A DNA stretch of 7,720 bases, taken from positions 1 through 7,720 of the forward strand of contig JBEKHI010000389.1 of assembly GCA_050012355.1 (NCBI GenBank). The letters run 5' to 3'. The notes under the pieces are model-generated. The model was not told the origin of the DNA, did no database searches, and saw only the letters and a program-made list of their open reading frames with translations. Numbering within the stretch: the first letter of the stretch is position 1; the number at the start of each line of letters is the position of its first letter. Below are positions 1 through 5,725 of this stretch, one piece after another. The stretch is from JBEKHI01 sp050012355. Its GTDB lineage: Bacteria; Actinomycetota; Actinomycetes; Streptosporangiales; Streptosporangiaceae. The position numbers and the translations under genes are program-made.

Positions 1-1
1 G

Positions 2-364
2 TCGCTGCTGCGCTCGGGGATGTTCACTGTCCCCCTGTTCATCGCCGGTTTTCTCCCGGTCGTGGGGCAGAGCGTGGTTCCGGTCCTGGTAGCGCTGGTG
101 GCCGGGTGGTTCATGGCGCTCGAGGTCGTCGCGGTCCCGTTTTACCGGCGCGGCTTCGGCCTCCGCGACCGGACGGCGATGCTGCGGCGTCGCCGGATGC
201 TGGCCGTCGGACTTGGGCTCCCGGCCGCCCTGCTGTGCATGATCCCGCTGCTGGCGATCGTGGTCATGCCGGTCGCCTTTGCCGGCGGCGTCCTGGTCGC
301 GCTGGACATCCTCGGCCTGGCGGAGCGGGAGAAACCGCGCCGCGCCGCCCGGCCGGTCAGCTGA
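2..364 (+). CDS. EI24-type integral membrane protein, C-terminal part (5' end outside window)
   Basis: The reading frame is open from base 2, so the gene starts before the window; the ATG at base 20 is probably internal. About 120 residues are visible, ending in TGA. There are two hydrophobic blocks. The first runs from FTVPLFIAGF to about VAVPFY, broken by the loop PVVGQ. The second runs from MLAVGLGLPAAL to about VALDILG. A basic cytosolic-type stretch with RDRTAMLRRRR lies between them, and a basic tail (REKPRRAARP) follows. The FYRRGFGLRDR loop and the late VMPVAFAGGVLVA segment match what I recall of the end of actinobacterial EI24-domain (CysZ-like) proteins. CysZ itself is a sulfate channel, but the function of actinobacterial EI24 proteins is largely unknown, so sulfate transport should not be assumed. 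No gene follows closely on the same strand, so it is probably the last gene of its unit. Confidence 0.75.
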   Translation, partial: SLLRSGMFTVPLFIAGFLPVVGQSVVPVLVALVAGWFMALEVVAVPFYRRGFGLRDRTAMLRRRRMLAVGLGLPAALLCMIPLLAIVVMPVAFAGGVLVALDILGLAEREKPRRAARPVS

Positions 365-421
365 GCGGGAAAGCCCGGCCACAACACGGACCGCCGTCGC
401 CGTGCCCGGGAACACCGTAAT

Positions 422-437
422 CACTGGCCTAGACCAG
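422..437. promoter_or_regulatory. Dre-like GntR-family operator, imperfect copy
   Basis: The core TGGCCTAGACCA (425-436) differs at one position from TGGTCTAGACCA, the core of the DasR-responsive element (dre) of Streptomyces. The inverted arms extend to CTGG...CCAG. DasR is the GntR-family regulator that responds to GlcNAc-derived sugar phosphates. Its centre is 115 bp from that of the second site at 535-556, close to 11 helical turns. Which protein binds it, if any, is inference, because no DasR-regulated gene is visible. Confidence 0.5.
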
Positions 438-534
438 CCGGCCCGTTTTTGGCAAGCCGCTAGCCGCCAACATCCGCCCGCCGAGCAAGCACAGAGGGCT
501 GCTCCCACACTGGACCCACCAGCAACCATCAATA

Positions 535-556
535 CATAGTGGTCTAGACCACTATG
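535..556. promoter_or_regulatory. Perfect 22-bp palindrome with a dre (DasR/GntR) core
   Basis: Every position from 535 to 556 pairs with its mirror. The inner 16 bases (538-553) read AGTGGTCTAGACCACT, which agrees with the dre consensus for DasR. The last three bases are an ATG, but that frame closes after five codons (TGA at 569-571), so no intact gene starts here. The site lies between the EI24-type gene end and a pseudogene. It may be a leftover operator of a lost gene, a site acting at a distance with the copy at 422-437, or a site for another GntR-type regulator. Confidence 0.65.
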
Positions 557-805
557 GCCAAAGCCGTTTGAGTCGCAGCCGGGAGAGGCTGTGGGCATCG
601 TCGGTAAAGGTATAGGCGTCTGGGACGGCGCAATGTAGTACCTGCGATCAGAGTTGGCAGGAGATGCTGACACGCTTCGTGATTCCTGCTGGTGACGCGC
701 TCGGTTCGCTGGCTCTGGTCGTGCCTTCGGGATCCCGAGCCTGCGTTTAAGGAGGTTAGAAAACGTCCCCGATTGCCTTCTTGTCGAACCCGACCAGGAC
801 GATCA

Positions 806-826
806 CGGGCTCCCCGTTGGAGCCCG
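806..826 (-). terminator. Hairpin terminator after the 91-aa gene/pseudogene unit
   Basis: CGGGCTCC (806-813) and GGAGCCCG (819-826) form a perfect 8-bp GC-rich stem with a 5-base loop. It begins 22 bases after the TAA that ends the pseudogene on the minus strand. No T-run follows, which is common for actinomycete terminators. An alternative overlapping hairpin (GCCCG 822-826 with CGGGC 831-835) could form instead. Confidence 0.6.
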
Positions 827-848
827 GCATCGGGCCGCATCTCGCTTT

Positions 849-1874
849 TTACAGGTGCTGGGGAAGTCTGGCCTTGTCGAAGCGTTCTTGGAGCGATGGT
901 TTGCGCTCGTGCCTGGACCGCAGTTGCAGGAAGCGGACGGTGAACGTGTCGTGGTCGCCATCGCGGCGGGCCAGAGCGGACAGGTCGCGCAGCAGTGCGA
1001 CCGCAAGGTCGTAGTCGCGGGGCTTCTTGGTTTCGATGAGGTTCTCGGCCTCCCGCCAGGCGGCTTTGGCTCTGGCGGCGAGATGGTCCAGGCGCTCGTT
1101 GTAAGCGGCGGCTTTGGCAGTTGCCGCGCGTTCTCCTTCGGCACGGCGGGCCCGCGCCTAGGATTCCTCGCGGACGGTCCTGCGTGCCTCGGCCGCCGTC
1201 CACAGCTGGGCTGCCGTCCGGGCGGGCTGGGCGGGTTCGTTCTGGTCTGGGGTGCTGCCTCGGAATCGTCGCAGCAGGAGGGCTTGCTTCAGCGGCTACC
1301 GCGAGCAGGTCCTCGTCGATGTCCAGGAAGTCGGCGACGGCCCGCAGGGCGCCGCTGAGGTCCGCCAGGCCGGCGGGCACCGGGGGCTCGGTGTCCTCGT
1401 CGTCCGCTTGGTCCCATTGGATTCCCATCAGCCACGCCAGGTACAGCAGGCGGTGATCGCCGCCGAGGATCTCCGACCGAGCCGCGGCCATGCCTCCGAG
1501 CTCCCCGGCCGTCTCGTCCCAGGAATCGTCCGGGTCGCGGTTGCGTACAGGGAGATGATCAGGTGATCGTCGGTCTCGATGAGCGACGCGGCGTCGGTGT
1601 AGCAGTACTGCCCGGCGTACTCGGTGTCAAGCGCGGTCCGGAGGACGCGGAACATCAGGTGACGGGTGCCCCAGTTGGCCAGGTAGAGGAAGGCGTCGAA
1701 GTAGGCCGCCATCATCTGCTGCGGGTCGCCGCGGAAGCTGCCCCAGTGGTACTCGTTAGTGAACCGGGTCGCGGTGATCTCGGCGCGGGTTGACAGCTGC
1801 CGGAGTTCTTCGCGCTGCTTGCTGGTCAGCGGCCTGTCCAGGGCTAGGAACTCGTAGTACTGGTACTCGCTCAC
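849..1874 (-). pseudogene. Pseudogene of the actinobacterial SEYQYYEF family: frameshift, internal deletion and nonsense codon
   Basis: The start is GTG at 1872-1874, giving VSEYQYYEFLALDRPLT, 10 bases after the stop of the 91-aa gene; AGGG just upstream may serve as RBS. The conserved start, the NEYHWGSFRGDP motif and YLANWGTRHLMFR are intact to about LIISLYA. Near 1535-1547 the frame shifts. Family-like sequence resumes in another frame (RDPDDSWDE, LLYLAWL, EPPVPAGLADL, then DLLAVAAEASP). Near 1278-1284 this joins LLRRFRGSTPDQ back in the first frame. From memory the family has a few dozen residues between EASPP and LLRRFR, so an internal deletion is likely. In-frame TAG at 1158-1160 then cuts the coiled, Ala/Arg-rich segment. 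The last 102 codons are open again and end RKPSLQERFDKARLPQHL before TAA at 849-851. The function of the family is unknown; some relatives are annotated as SWIM-zinc-finger neighbours. The order of the lesions is not known. Confidence 0.8.
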
Positions 1875-1884
1875 CCGGGCGGCC

Positions 1885-2160
1885 CTACCGTGTCCAGTGC
1901 CGGTACGCCGCGATCCACTCCGCACCCTTCGGGGGCGGCTTAGGCAACGGTAGGTCAAGGACGTGGATCTCCTGCCGATGCCGGCCGCGAGCACAGTCGG
2001 CCACCAGGCCGTGAGACGTGTGGGTCACGCCCGTCACGGTCACCGTGACCCCGAGGACCGTGGTCTCGAACGGAACCTCCAGGTTCTCCTCGACCAACGT
2101 CGCGAACCCGGTAAGCGCCTCTTCCTCGTCGTTGCAGTCGACGGTGGCCTCTTCAATCAT
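1885..2160 (-). CDS. Conserved 91-aa actinobacterial protein (often annotated calcium-binding)
   Basis: This is a full-length small acidic protein. It begins MIEEATVDCNDEEEAL, has a central hydrophobic strand segment (LEVPFETTVLGVTVTV), a basic CARGRHRQEI motif, and ends with LDLPLPKPPPKGAEWIAAYR. From memory this pattern (PFETTVLG, RGRHRQ, LDLPLP, PPPxGAEWIxAYRxW) is strongly conserved across actinobacteria. Database names such as calcium-binding protein rest on weak grounds, and I see no EF-hand loop. No signal peptide or membrane helix is seen, so it is probably cytosolic. It is the first clear gene of a two-gene unit with the SEYQYYEF pseudogene 10 bases downstream; the pairing is one I recall from other actinobacteria. 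The ATG is the only start that keeps the conserved N-terminus. A GAGG lies 14 bases upstream, rather far, inside a small hairpin. All family motifs appear intact, so this gene seems functional although its partner is broken. Confidence 0.8.
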   Translation of the reverse strand: MIEEATVDCNDEEEALTGFATLVEENLEVPFETTVLGVTVTVTGVTHTSHGLVADCARGRHRQEIHVLDLPLPKPPPKGAEWIAAYRHWTR

Positions 2161-2164
2161 CGCG

Positions 2165-2344
2165 TTAAGCTAAGCCTCGCTTAGCCCGGTCATGCAGACC
2201 AGCGTACGGAGCGGGAAGCCCGCACCGAGACCAAAGCCGGAACCATATCTGATCCCGCCAGAAATCGTCGAAGTCGGCGATGACCTGATCGCACGCCGCC
2301 GGGGGCGCGAACGCACTGGCCATTGCCGGGAGTTCGGCAAACAT
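2165..2344 (-). CDS. Possible 59-aa ORF just upstream of the 91-aa gene (doubtful)
   Basis: The ORF runs from ATG at 2342-2344 to TAA at 2165-2167, leaving 4 bases before the ATG of the 91-aa gene, a spacing typical of coupled genes. It reads MFAELPAMASAFAPP, then an acidic/aromatic stretch (VIADFDDFWRDQIWFRLWSR), then CGLPAPYAGLHD. Codons are mostly G/C-ending. A GGA near -9 is a weak RBS. I do not recognise a family. A neighbouring frame just upstream also reads like protein (FSGHPAAEALFEVTPDG, about 2350-2420), so this could be the end of a longer frameshifted gene. It could equally be chance in high-GC DNA. Confidence 0.35.
   Translation of the reverse strand: MFAELPAMASAFAPPAACDQVIADFDDFWRDQIWFRLWSRCGLPAPYAGLHDRAKRGLA
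2169..2185. repeat. Inverted repeat before the 91-aa gene start
   Basis: GCTAAGC (2169-2175) and GCTTAGC (2179-2185) are perfect inverted arms around CTC. On the minus strand the GAGG that could act as Shine-Dalgarno sequence lies in the loop and right arm, 14 bases before the ATG at 2160. It could be an operator, or an mRNA hairpin that hides the ribosome site. It resembles a DtxR/IdeR iron box only loosely. Confidence 0.4.
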
Positions 2345-2422
2345 CGTTTCCGTCGCTCATCGCCATCCCGTCAGGGGTTACCTCGAACAGAGCTTCCGCC
2401 GCCGGATGGCCGGAGAATTCAG

Positions 2423-2438
2423 GTGGGCGATGGCCCAC
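2423..2438 (-). terminator. Hairpin terminator of the AAA_14/DUF4143 gene
   Basis: GTGGGC (2423-2428) and GCCCAC (2433-2438) form a perfect 6-bp stem with a tetraloop, starting 9 bases after the stop codon of the ATPase gene (2448-2450, minus strand). It separates that gene from the 91-aa gene unit. No T-run follows. Confidence 0.55.
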
Positions 2439-2447
2439 GCGCGAGGA

Positions 2448-3872
2448 TCAGGTGTCGACGAGAGCGGCAAGGATTCCGGCGGGAACGGCCCATGCGTCAG
2501 CCGGGTCTGTGCAATCGAGCACGTTGCGGGTGGTGAGTACGCCTGCCCAGTCTGAAGCCTTGACGGTGACCGCCTCGCCTCGCCACCTGCCGGTCTCGAT
2601 GTACTTGCCTTCAACGGCCGTCCCGGCAAGGGGTTCGCCGACGAAGTCGATTTCCTTGCGGCTCTTCGTGCGGTGGTAGAAGACCACCTCATCGGCCGTC
2701 CAGGGCCGGCCACCTGCGAAGGTGGCGCGCCGTAGCGCCATGCCGACCTGCATCTCCGTAAGTATCGTGCTGTCCACGTCGGATCGCACGGGATTCCGCA
2801 GATACGACAGCCGCGCGATTACGGGGTCGATGGCGTACAGCTTCTCGGGACTTCGGTCGCGTCTGATGTACGCGCCGTCAGCGGTCTGCGGGCATGACCA
2901 CAGGAGGTAGGAGTCGCGCAGATAGCCGACGTGCCGTGCTACCGCGTCATGACTGACGTCCGTGTCCGCGCCGATACGGCTGGTATTGACCGGAGATCCC
3001 ATGCCCGCCCAGAGCCTTGCCACCAGGGCGCTGGTCTGGCTCTCCGACAGTCGGCTGGAGGCGAAAGCGTCGCGGTGCAGCACGGCGAACAGGTCGTCGA
3101 TGAACCAGGCTGGAGTCGGCTGCGCCTGCCGGGCCGCCGCGACGGCCACCGGGAACCCGCCGTACTGAAGGTAGACCTCCCAGAGTCGGACGAGGTCATC
3201 GAGCCAGGGCAGGGCCGCGTTGTAGCCTTGTGCGGCTTCCCTGGAATGGAGCCGGCCGACGGGCAGCCTGGGGAGCGCTGCAAGTTCAGGCCGGAGCAAC
3301 TGGGCGAAGGTGCGAAATCCCACGGGCAGCAGCGTCCGGTCTGTATCGGACACCCGGCCACGACGCCCGGCGAGGGTGCCGGACGCGCTCGTGAGGCTTT
3401 CCGCGTTGGAACCGGTCAGCACCACGGTCGCGGTGCTGAACGTCGGATCGTTGTCTCGCAGCCACTTGACCTGAGTCGCCCAGTCGCCCTTGACCGCCGT
3501 CACCTCGTCGATGAACCACCACCGGCTGGTCCCCTCGTGGGCCGGAGGGAGGGCGACGTTCTGCACCAGGGTGCGCAGGTCGTTGGCCAGCCAACCGTCA
3601 GCCGCGAAACGGACGATCGCCAGCGGCGGTACCCCGCTTGCCAGCAGCGACTGGATCGCCTGCTTGACGCTCACGGTTTTCCCCACCCGGCGCGGGCCAC
3701 GCAGCAAATACAAGCCGCCTGGTTGCAGATTGTCCAGGCACGGTGACCGGTACCCCAGGCCACTGTCCCGTACCTCGCGCAGGTCATGATCGGCCTCGGC
3801 CCAGTCCGGTGACCGCCACCACGGATTCATCCGGGCGATCTCTTGGGCGATCTGCCCGATTCTTGTCGGCAA
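2448..3872 (-). CDS. AAA_14 / DUF4143 P-loop ATPase (474 aa)
   Basis: This is a complete single-gene member of the AAA_14-DUF4143 family. These are cytosolic proteins with an N-terminal ATPase and a C-terminal domain that often carries a PD-(D/E)xK nuclease-like fold; their cellular role is unknown. Visible motifs are: Walker A GPRRVGKT (59-66); Walker B WWFIDEV (118-124) with D122 and E123; a sensor-like VVLTGSN (150-156); GRRGR (169-173), probably the arginine region; and the DUF4143 signature YLQYGGFP (234-241). At the C-terminus, E373, EIDFV (407-411) and VEGKY (420-424) are spaced like the E...D...ExK catalytic set. No signal peptide or membrane helix is seen. The start is TTG at 3870-3872, supported by a strong GGAGGA RBS five bases upstream; the next Met is at residue 15. 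It stands alone, with its own promoter region and terminator. Such genes are scattered patchily among bacteria, which suggests transfer. Confidence 0.9.
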   Translation of the reverse strand: MPTRIGQIAQEIARMNPWWRSPDWAEADHDLREVRDSGLGYRSPCLDNLQPGGLYLLRGPRRVGKTVSVKQAIQSLLASGVPPLAIVRFAADGWLANDLRTLVQNVALPPAHEGTSRWWFIDEVTAVKGDWATQVKWLRDNDPTFSTATVVLTGSNAESLTSASGTLAGRRGRVSDTDRTLLPVGFRTFAQLLRPELAALPRLPVGRLHSREAAQGYNAALPWLDDLVRLWEVYLQYGGFPVAVAAARQAQPTPAWFIDDLFAVLHRDAFASSRLSESQTSALVARLWAGMGSPVNTSRIGADTDVSHDAVARHVGYLRDSYLLWSCPQTADGAYIRRDRSPEKLYAIDPVIARLSYLRNPVRSDVDSTILTEMQVGMALRRATFAGGRPWTADEVVFYHRTKSRKEIDFVGEPLAGTAVEGKYIETGRWRGEAVTVKASDWAGVLTTRNVLDCTDPADAWAVPAGILAALVDT

Positions 3873-3877
3873 GGTGA

Positions 3878-3883
3878 TCCTCC
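3878..3883 (-). promoter_or_regulatory. Ribosome binding site fixing a TTG start
   Basis: The minus strand reads GGAGGA, then TCACC, then TTG at 3872. This near-perfect Shine-Dalgarno at ideal spacing is the reason for choosing the unusual TTG start of the ATPase gene over the later ATG (residue 15). Confidence 0.75.
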
Positions 3884-3911
3884 GAACGCTCGCTGTCCAA
3901 GTCCAATCACA

Positions 3912-3975
3912 CGCGTTTTAGGCGATGAGCACGCTAAAAAGTATACATTTCAGAGTGTGGGCGCGCTAAAATGTA
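3912..3975 (-). promoter_or_regulatory. AT-rich promoter/operator region of the ATPase gene with repeated CTAAAA boxes
   Basis: This short AT-rich island lies 40-103 bases upstream of the TTG start. On the minus strand TATACT (plus 3940-3945) is a good -10; a -35 is poor (TTTAGC, about 19 bases upstream). Repeats overlap it. GCACGCTAAAA (3929-3939) and GCGCGCTAAAA (3961-3971) are direct copies 32 bp apart, about three helical turns. An inverted box TTTTAG (3916-3921) pairs with CTAAAA (3934-3939). TACATTT (3944-3950) pairs with AAATGTA (3969-3975). Promoter plus operator is inference from position and symmetry; no cognate regulator gene is adjacent. Confidence 0.5.
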
Positions 3976-4277
3976 AGATCATCTGCTCGTATGCCGTCGT
4001 TCGGTCGCAACTCCCTGTGGGGCCGACAACCCTGTCACGGCCGCTGACCTGGTGCCTTGCGCGGGGCGAGGGGCGGTCAGGTTGGGCATCTGGCTGCGCA
4101 CGCACCTCACTGTCGGGCACTGTCAGTACTCGTGTCACTGCGATTCGCTTACCTGTGGGGCTCGATTACTGGATTACGCCTGGACGGCCGTCCTGGTCCC
4201 GTGCTGACGGCCACGCCTGGGTCGGTGCGACAGTGCTTGCTGGCCAAGTTGATCGCCCCGGTGCTCACGAGACGGGA
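3976..4277. other. Stretch with no convincing gene
   Basis: Open frames on both strands run through here, but I recognise no family, no ribosome site and no coherent domain. CACTGTC occurs twice with a 10-bp period (4108-4114 and 4118-4124), followed by GTGTCACTG at 4132-4140. This may be a small binding site or chance. The stretch lies between the ATPase promoter and the terminator area of the PucR-type gene, both pointing left. Confidence 0.4.
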
Positions 4278-4293
4278 ATCCCGAGTTCGGGAT
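4278..4293. repeat. 7-bp inverted repeat, possible second terminator or operator
   Basis: ATCCCGA (4278-4284) and TCGGGAT (4287-4293) are perfect arms around GT. It lies 67 bases past the stop of the PucR-type gene on the minus strand. With so short a gap it reads as a protein-binding palindrome as easily as an RNA hairpin. Confidence 0.35.
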
Positions 4294-4321
4294 GCTCAGG
4301 TTCATCGGTTCCTGCACGGGT

Positions 4322-4339
4322 GCAGACGACCAGGTCTGC
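4322..4339 (-). terminator. Hairpin terminator after the PucR-type gene
   Basis: GCAGAC (4322-4327) and GTCTGC (4334-4339) form a perfect 6-bp stem with a 6-base loop, starting 21 bases after the TGA at 4361-4363 (minus strand). No T-run is present. Confidence 0.45.
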
Positions 4340-4360
4340 CTGTGAACAGCCCGCAGGCCG

Positions 4361-5653
4361 TCATGAACGGCGAGGGCGGCGTTCTGCGCTGGGTATGGGC
4401 TGGCTCGCAGTCTCGTACCTCGCGCCCGCCTGTGAGGCGCTTGCCGCTGCCTCAGGTGCGAGGGGTCCGTCCCGGCGGTCGATTTCGAAGGCGAGGCTCA
4501 GTTCGGCTATCCCGCGAGGATCAGACAGGGAGCGTCCGGTGAGCTGTTGGAGCCGGCGCATCCGGTGCCGGACCGTGTTGGGGTGACAGAACAGGACGCT
4601 GGCCGCCTTGCTGGCGGAGCCGCCATTGTCGAGCCAGGCGCCGAGGGTAGCGAGCAGGACCGGCCGCTGGCCGGCCGGGAGCTGGCCCAGCGCCTCCAGG
4701 ATGCTGCCGGCGACGTGCCGCATCACCTCCGGGTCGCTGCCCGCCGCAACGGCGAGCAGGTCCCGGTCGAAGACCGTGACGCGCTGAGCGGCGAACGCGC
4801 TGCGCAGCGCGATCCTGGCCAGCCGCAGATTCCGGGCGGTGTGCCGGAGATCGTCGTAGCACGGGCTGACCCCGACCAGGCCTGGGCTGAGCGAGTGCAG
4901 GGAATCCGCCAGGCGGATCAGGTGAGGCCGCGGGCCGGGCAGCCACGCGATCCCGACTTCGGCATCGTGCAGGAGCCGCCACGCCGAGATCACCCCGATA
5001 CGCCTGAGCGCCGCTTCCGCCTGCGGGATGGCATGCCGTCCAGGGCCTGGGACCTGCGCGGCGATAACGACGTAACTGCCCTGCAGCGGGATCCGCAGGA
5101 TGTCCGCCGCCTCCCAGAGATTGGCCTCATCCAGCCGGCCTTCCAGCAGCGCCTGGACCACGGCCGAGCGTTCCTCCTCCTGGCTGAGGACCTGGAAGGT
5201 GATCTCCTCCCGGTAGCCGTCGGCCATCTCCTGGGTGAAGGTGTCCAGGGCGAGCCACATCTCGGAAGCGGCACGGAGCGTGACACTGGCAGGCACCGCG
5301 CCGCGTGCGGCGGTGTCGGCGAGGCACTCCCACAGGTACCGGGCCGCGACCCGGTAGGCCGCCATCACAGCCGTCAGCGGCACGCCGGCCTGCGCGCGGC
5401 GTCGCCCGTTCTCGCGTGATTCCGGGGATGCGACCGCCGGGGCGCGCCCGATCGGGCCGAAGACGAACCCGATGTTATCCAGGCAGGTCCGGCGCAGCTC
5501 CTCGTTGCTGATCACCGTGCCGGTGCCGTAGACCGGCACGGCTGCCCTGATCCGGGCGGCCATCCCGTCAGCCAGCTCGTCGGCCCGCTCCCGTAGCTCC
5601 GCGCCGAGCAGAGCGAGCCCGGCGCCGGCATCGTCCAGTGACGATTGTTCCAC
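4361..5653 (-). CDS. PucR/CdaR-family transcriptional regulator (430 aa)
   Basis: This is a cytosolic DNA-binding regulator. The N-terminal part (about 12-150) is helical and resembles the RsbRD-type sensor found in many actinobacterial PucR proteins: LRERADELADGMAARI, then GRRRAQAGVPLTAVMAAYR (84-102). The middle (about 155-300) fits the CdaR GGDEF-like domain, with QALLEGRL near 167 and YVVIAAQV near 194. The C-terminal PucR helix-turn-helix lies at 331-390: LGAWLDNGGSASKAASVL followed by HPNTVRHRMRRLQQLTG, the diagnostic HPNTVRxRL-type recognition helix. A low-complexity Ala/Arg tail of 40 residues follows. Its length is normal for the group. The start is GTG at 5651-5653; no good RBS precedes it and the inferred leader is about 20 bases. 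Relatives respond to small metabolites such as purines, sugar acids or amino acids, but the ligand here is unknown. It is divergent from the alpha/beta hydrolase gene, its most likely target along with its own gene. Confidence 0.88.
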   Translation of the reverse strand: MEQSSLDDAGAGLALLGAELRERADELADGMAARIRAAVPVYGTGTVISNEELRRTCLDNIGFVFGPIGRAPAVASPESRENGRRRAQAGVPLTAVMAAYRVAARYLWECLADTAARGAVPASVTLRAASEMWLALDTFTQEMADGYREEITFQVLSQEEERSAVVQALLEGRLDEANLWEAADILRIPLQGSYVVIAAQVPGPGRHAIPQAEAALRRIGVISAWRLLHDAEVGIAWLPGPRPHLIRLADSLHSLSPGLVGVSPCYDDLRHTARNLRLARIALRSAFAAQRVTVFDRDLLAVAAGSDPEVMRHVAGSILEALGQLPAGQRPVLLATLGAWLDNGGSASKAASVLFCHPNTVRHRMRRLQQLTGRSLSDPRGIAELSLAFEIDRRDGPLAPEAAASASQAGARYETASQPIPSAERRPRRS

Positions 5654-5681
5654 AGGCCAATAGTAACCATCGAACCGCCGG

Positions 5682-5690
5682 AATATATCA
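5682..5690 (-). promoter_or_regulatory. Extended -10 promoter for the PucR-type gene
   Basis: On the minus strand the bases read TGATATATT, that is TG-N-TATATT, an extended -10. It would start RNA near 5675, about 20 bases before the GTG at 5653. No clear -35 is seen at 17 bases, as expected for an extended -10 promoter. Confidence 0.5.
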
Positions 5691-5712
5691 GCTCATCTTG
5701 GCCTGCTCAGAC

Positions 5713-5725
5713 AAGACATTGTCTT
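5713..5725. promoter_or_regulatory. Palindromic operator candidate between the divergent regulator and hydrolase genes
   Basis: AAGACA (5713-5718) and TGTCTT (5720-5725) are perfect arms around one T. A second, overlapping pair is ATTGT (5718-5722) with ACAAT (5731-5735). The site is about 38-50 bases upstream of the inferred start of the regulator transcript and about 150 bases before the hydrolase ATG. That position suits control of one or both genes, most likely by the PucR-type protein. This is inference. Confidence 0.45.

Larger units (their letters stand above)
365..848. other. Gene-poor 484-bp stretch with operator-like palindromes and a hairpin
   Basis: No convincing gene is seen here. 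The stretch holds two dre-like palindromes (422-437 and 535-556) and the hairpin 806-826, listed separately. Just after the EI24-type gene there is a weak hairpin (CACGG 385-389 with CCGTG 400-404) that could help end its transcript. Short open frames on both strands within 557-805 are low-complexity or lack a ribosome site. An AAGGAGG at 749-755 (+) has no start codon at a useful distance. A rightward promoter overlapping the second palindrome is possible (TGGACC at 511-516, TACATA at 533-538, 16-bp spacer), but both boxes are poor. Confidence 0.5.

Noticed and set aside
749..755. AAGGAGG, a perfect Shine-Dalgarno match on the plus strand
   Set aside because: No start codon lies within a usable distance and no protein-like frame follows.
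756..830. 24-aa minus-strand frame starting MPGSNGEPV after the pseudogene stop
   Set aside because: It reads somewhat like protein, but it overlaps the strong hairpin 806-826 and has no RBS; not supported as a gene.
544..1491. 315-aa minus-strand open frame taken as one gene
   Set aside because: Only its first part (to about 1280) matches the SEYQYYEF family; the rest is an out-of-frame read of the family's C-terminus and then Arg/Pro-rich noise.
2165..2188. DtxR/IdeR iron box before the 91-aa gene
   Set aside because: The inverted repeat shares some TTAG/CTAAG character, but too many positions differ from the 19-bp consensus.
2931..3746. 271-aa plus-strand open frame
   Set aside because: It lies antisense to the AAA_14/DUF4143 gene, whose motifs are clear; high-GC shadow frame.
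3950..4138. 62-aa minus-strand ORF upstream of the ATPase gene
   Set aside because: Arg/Pro-rich, no RBS, and it ends within the promoter repeats; probably chance.
3843..4586. 247-aa plus-strand open frame across the ATPase promoter
   Set aside because: It runs through the AT-rich promoter repeats and antisense to the PucR-type gene, with no recognisable domain or RBS.
4547..5419. 290-aa plus-strand open frame
   Set aside because: Antisense shadow of the PucR-type regulator; Arg/Gly/Pro-rich with no domain.
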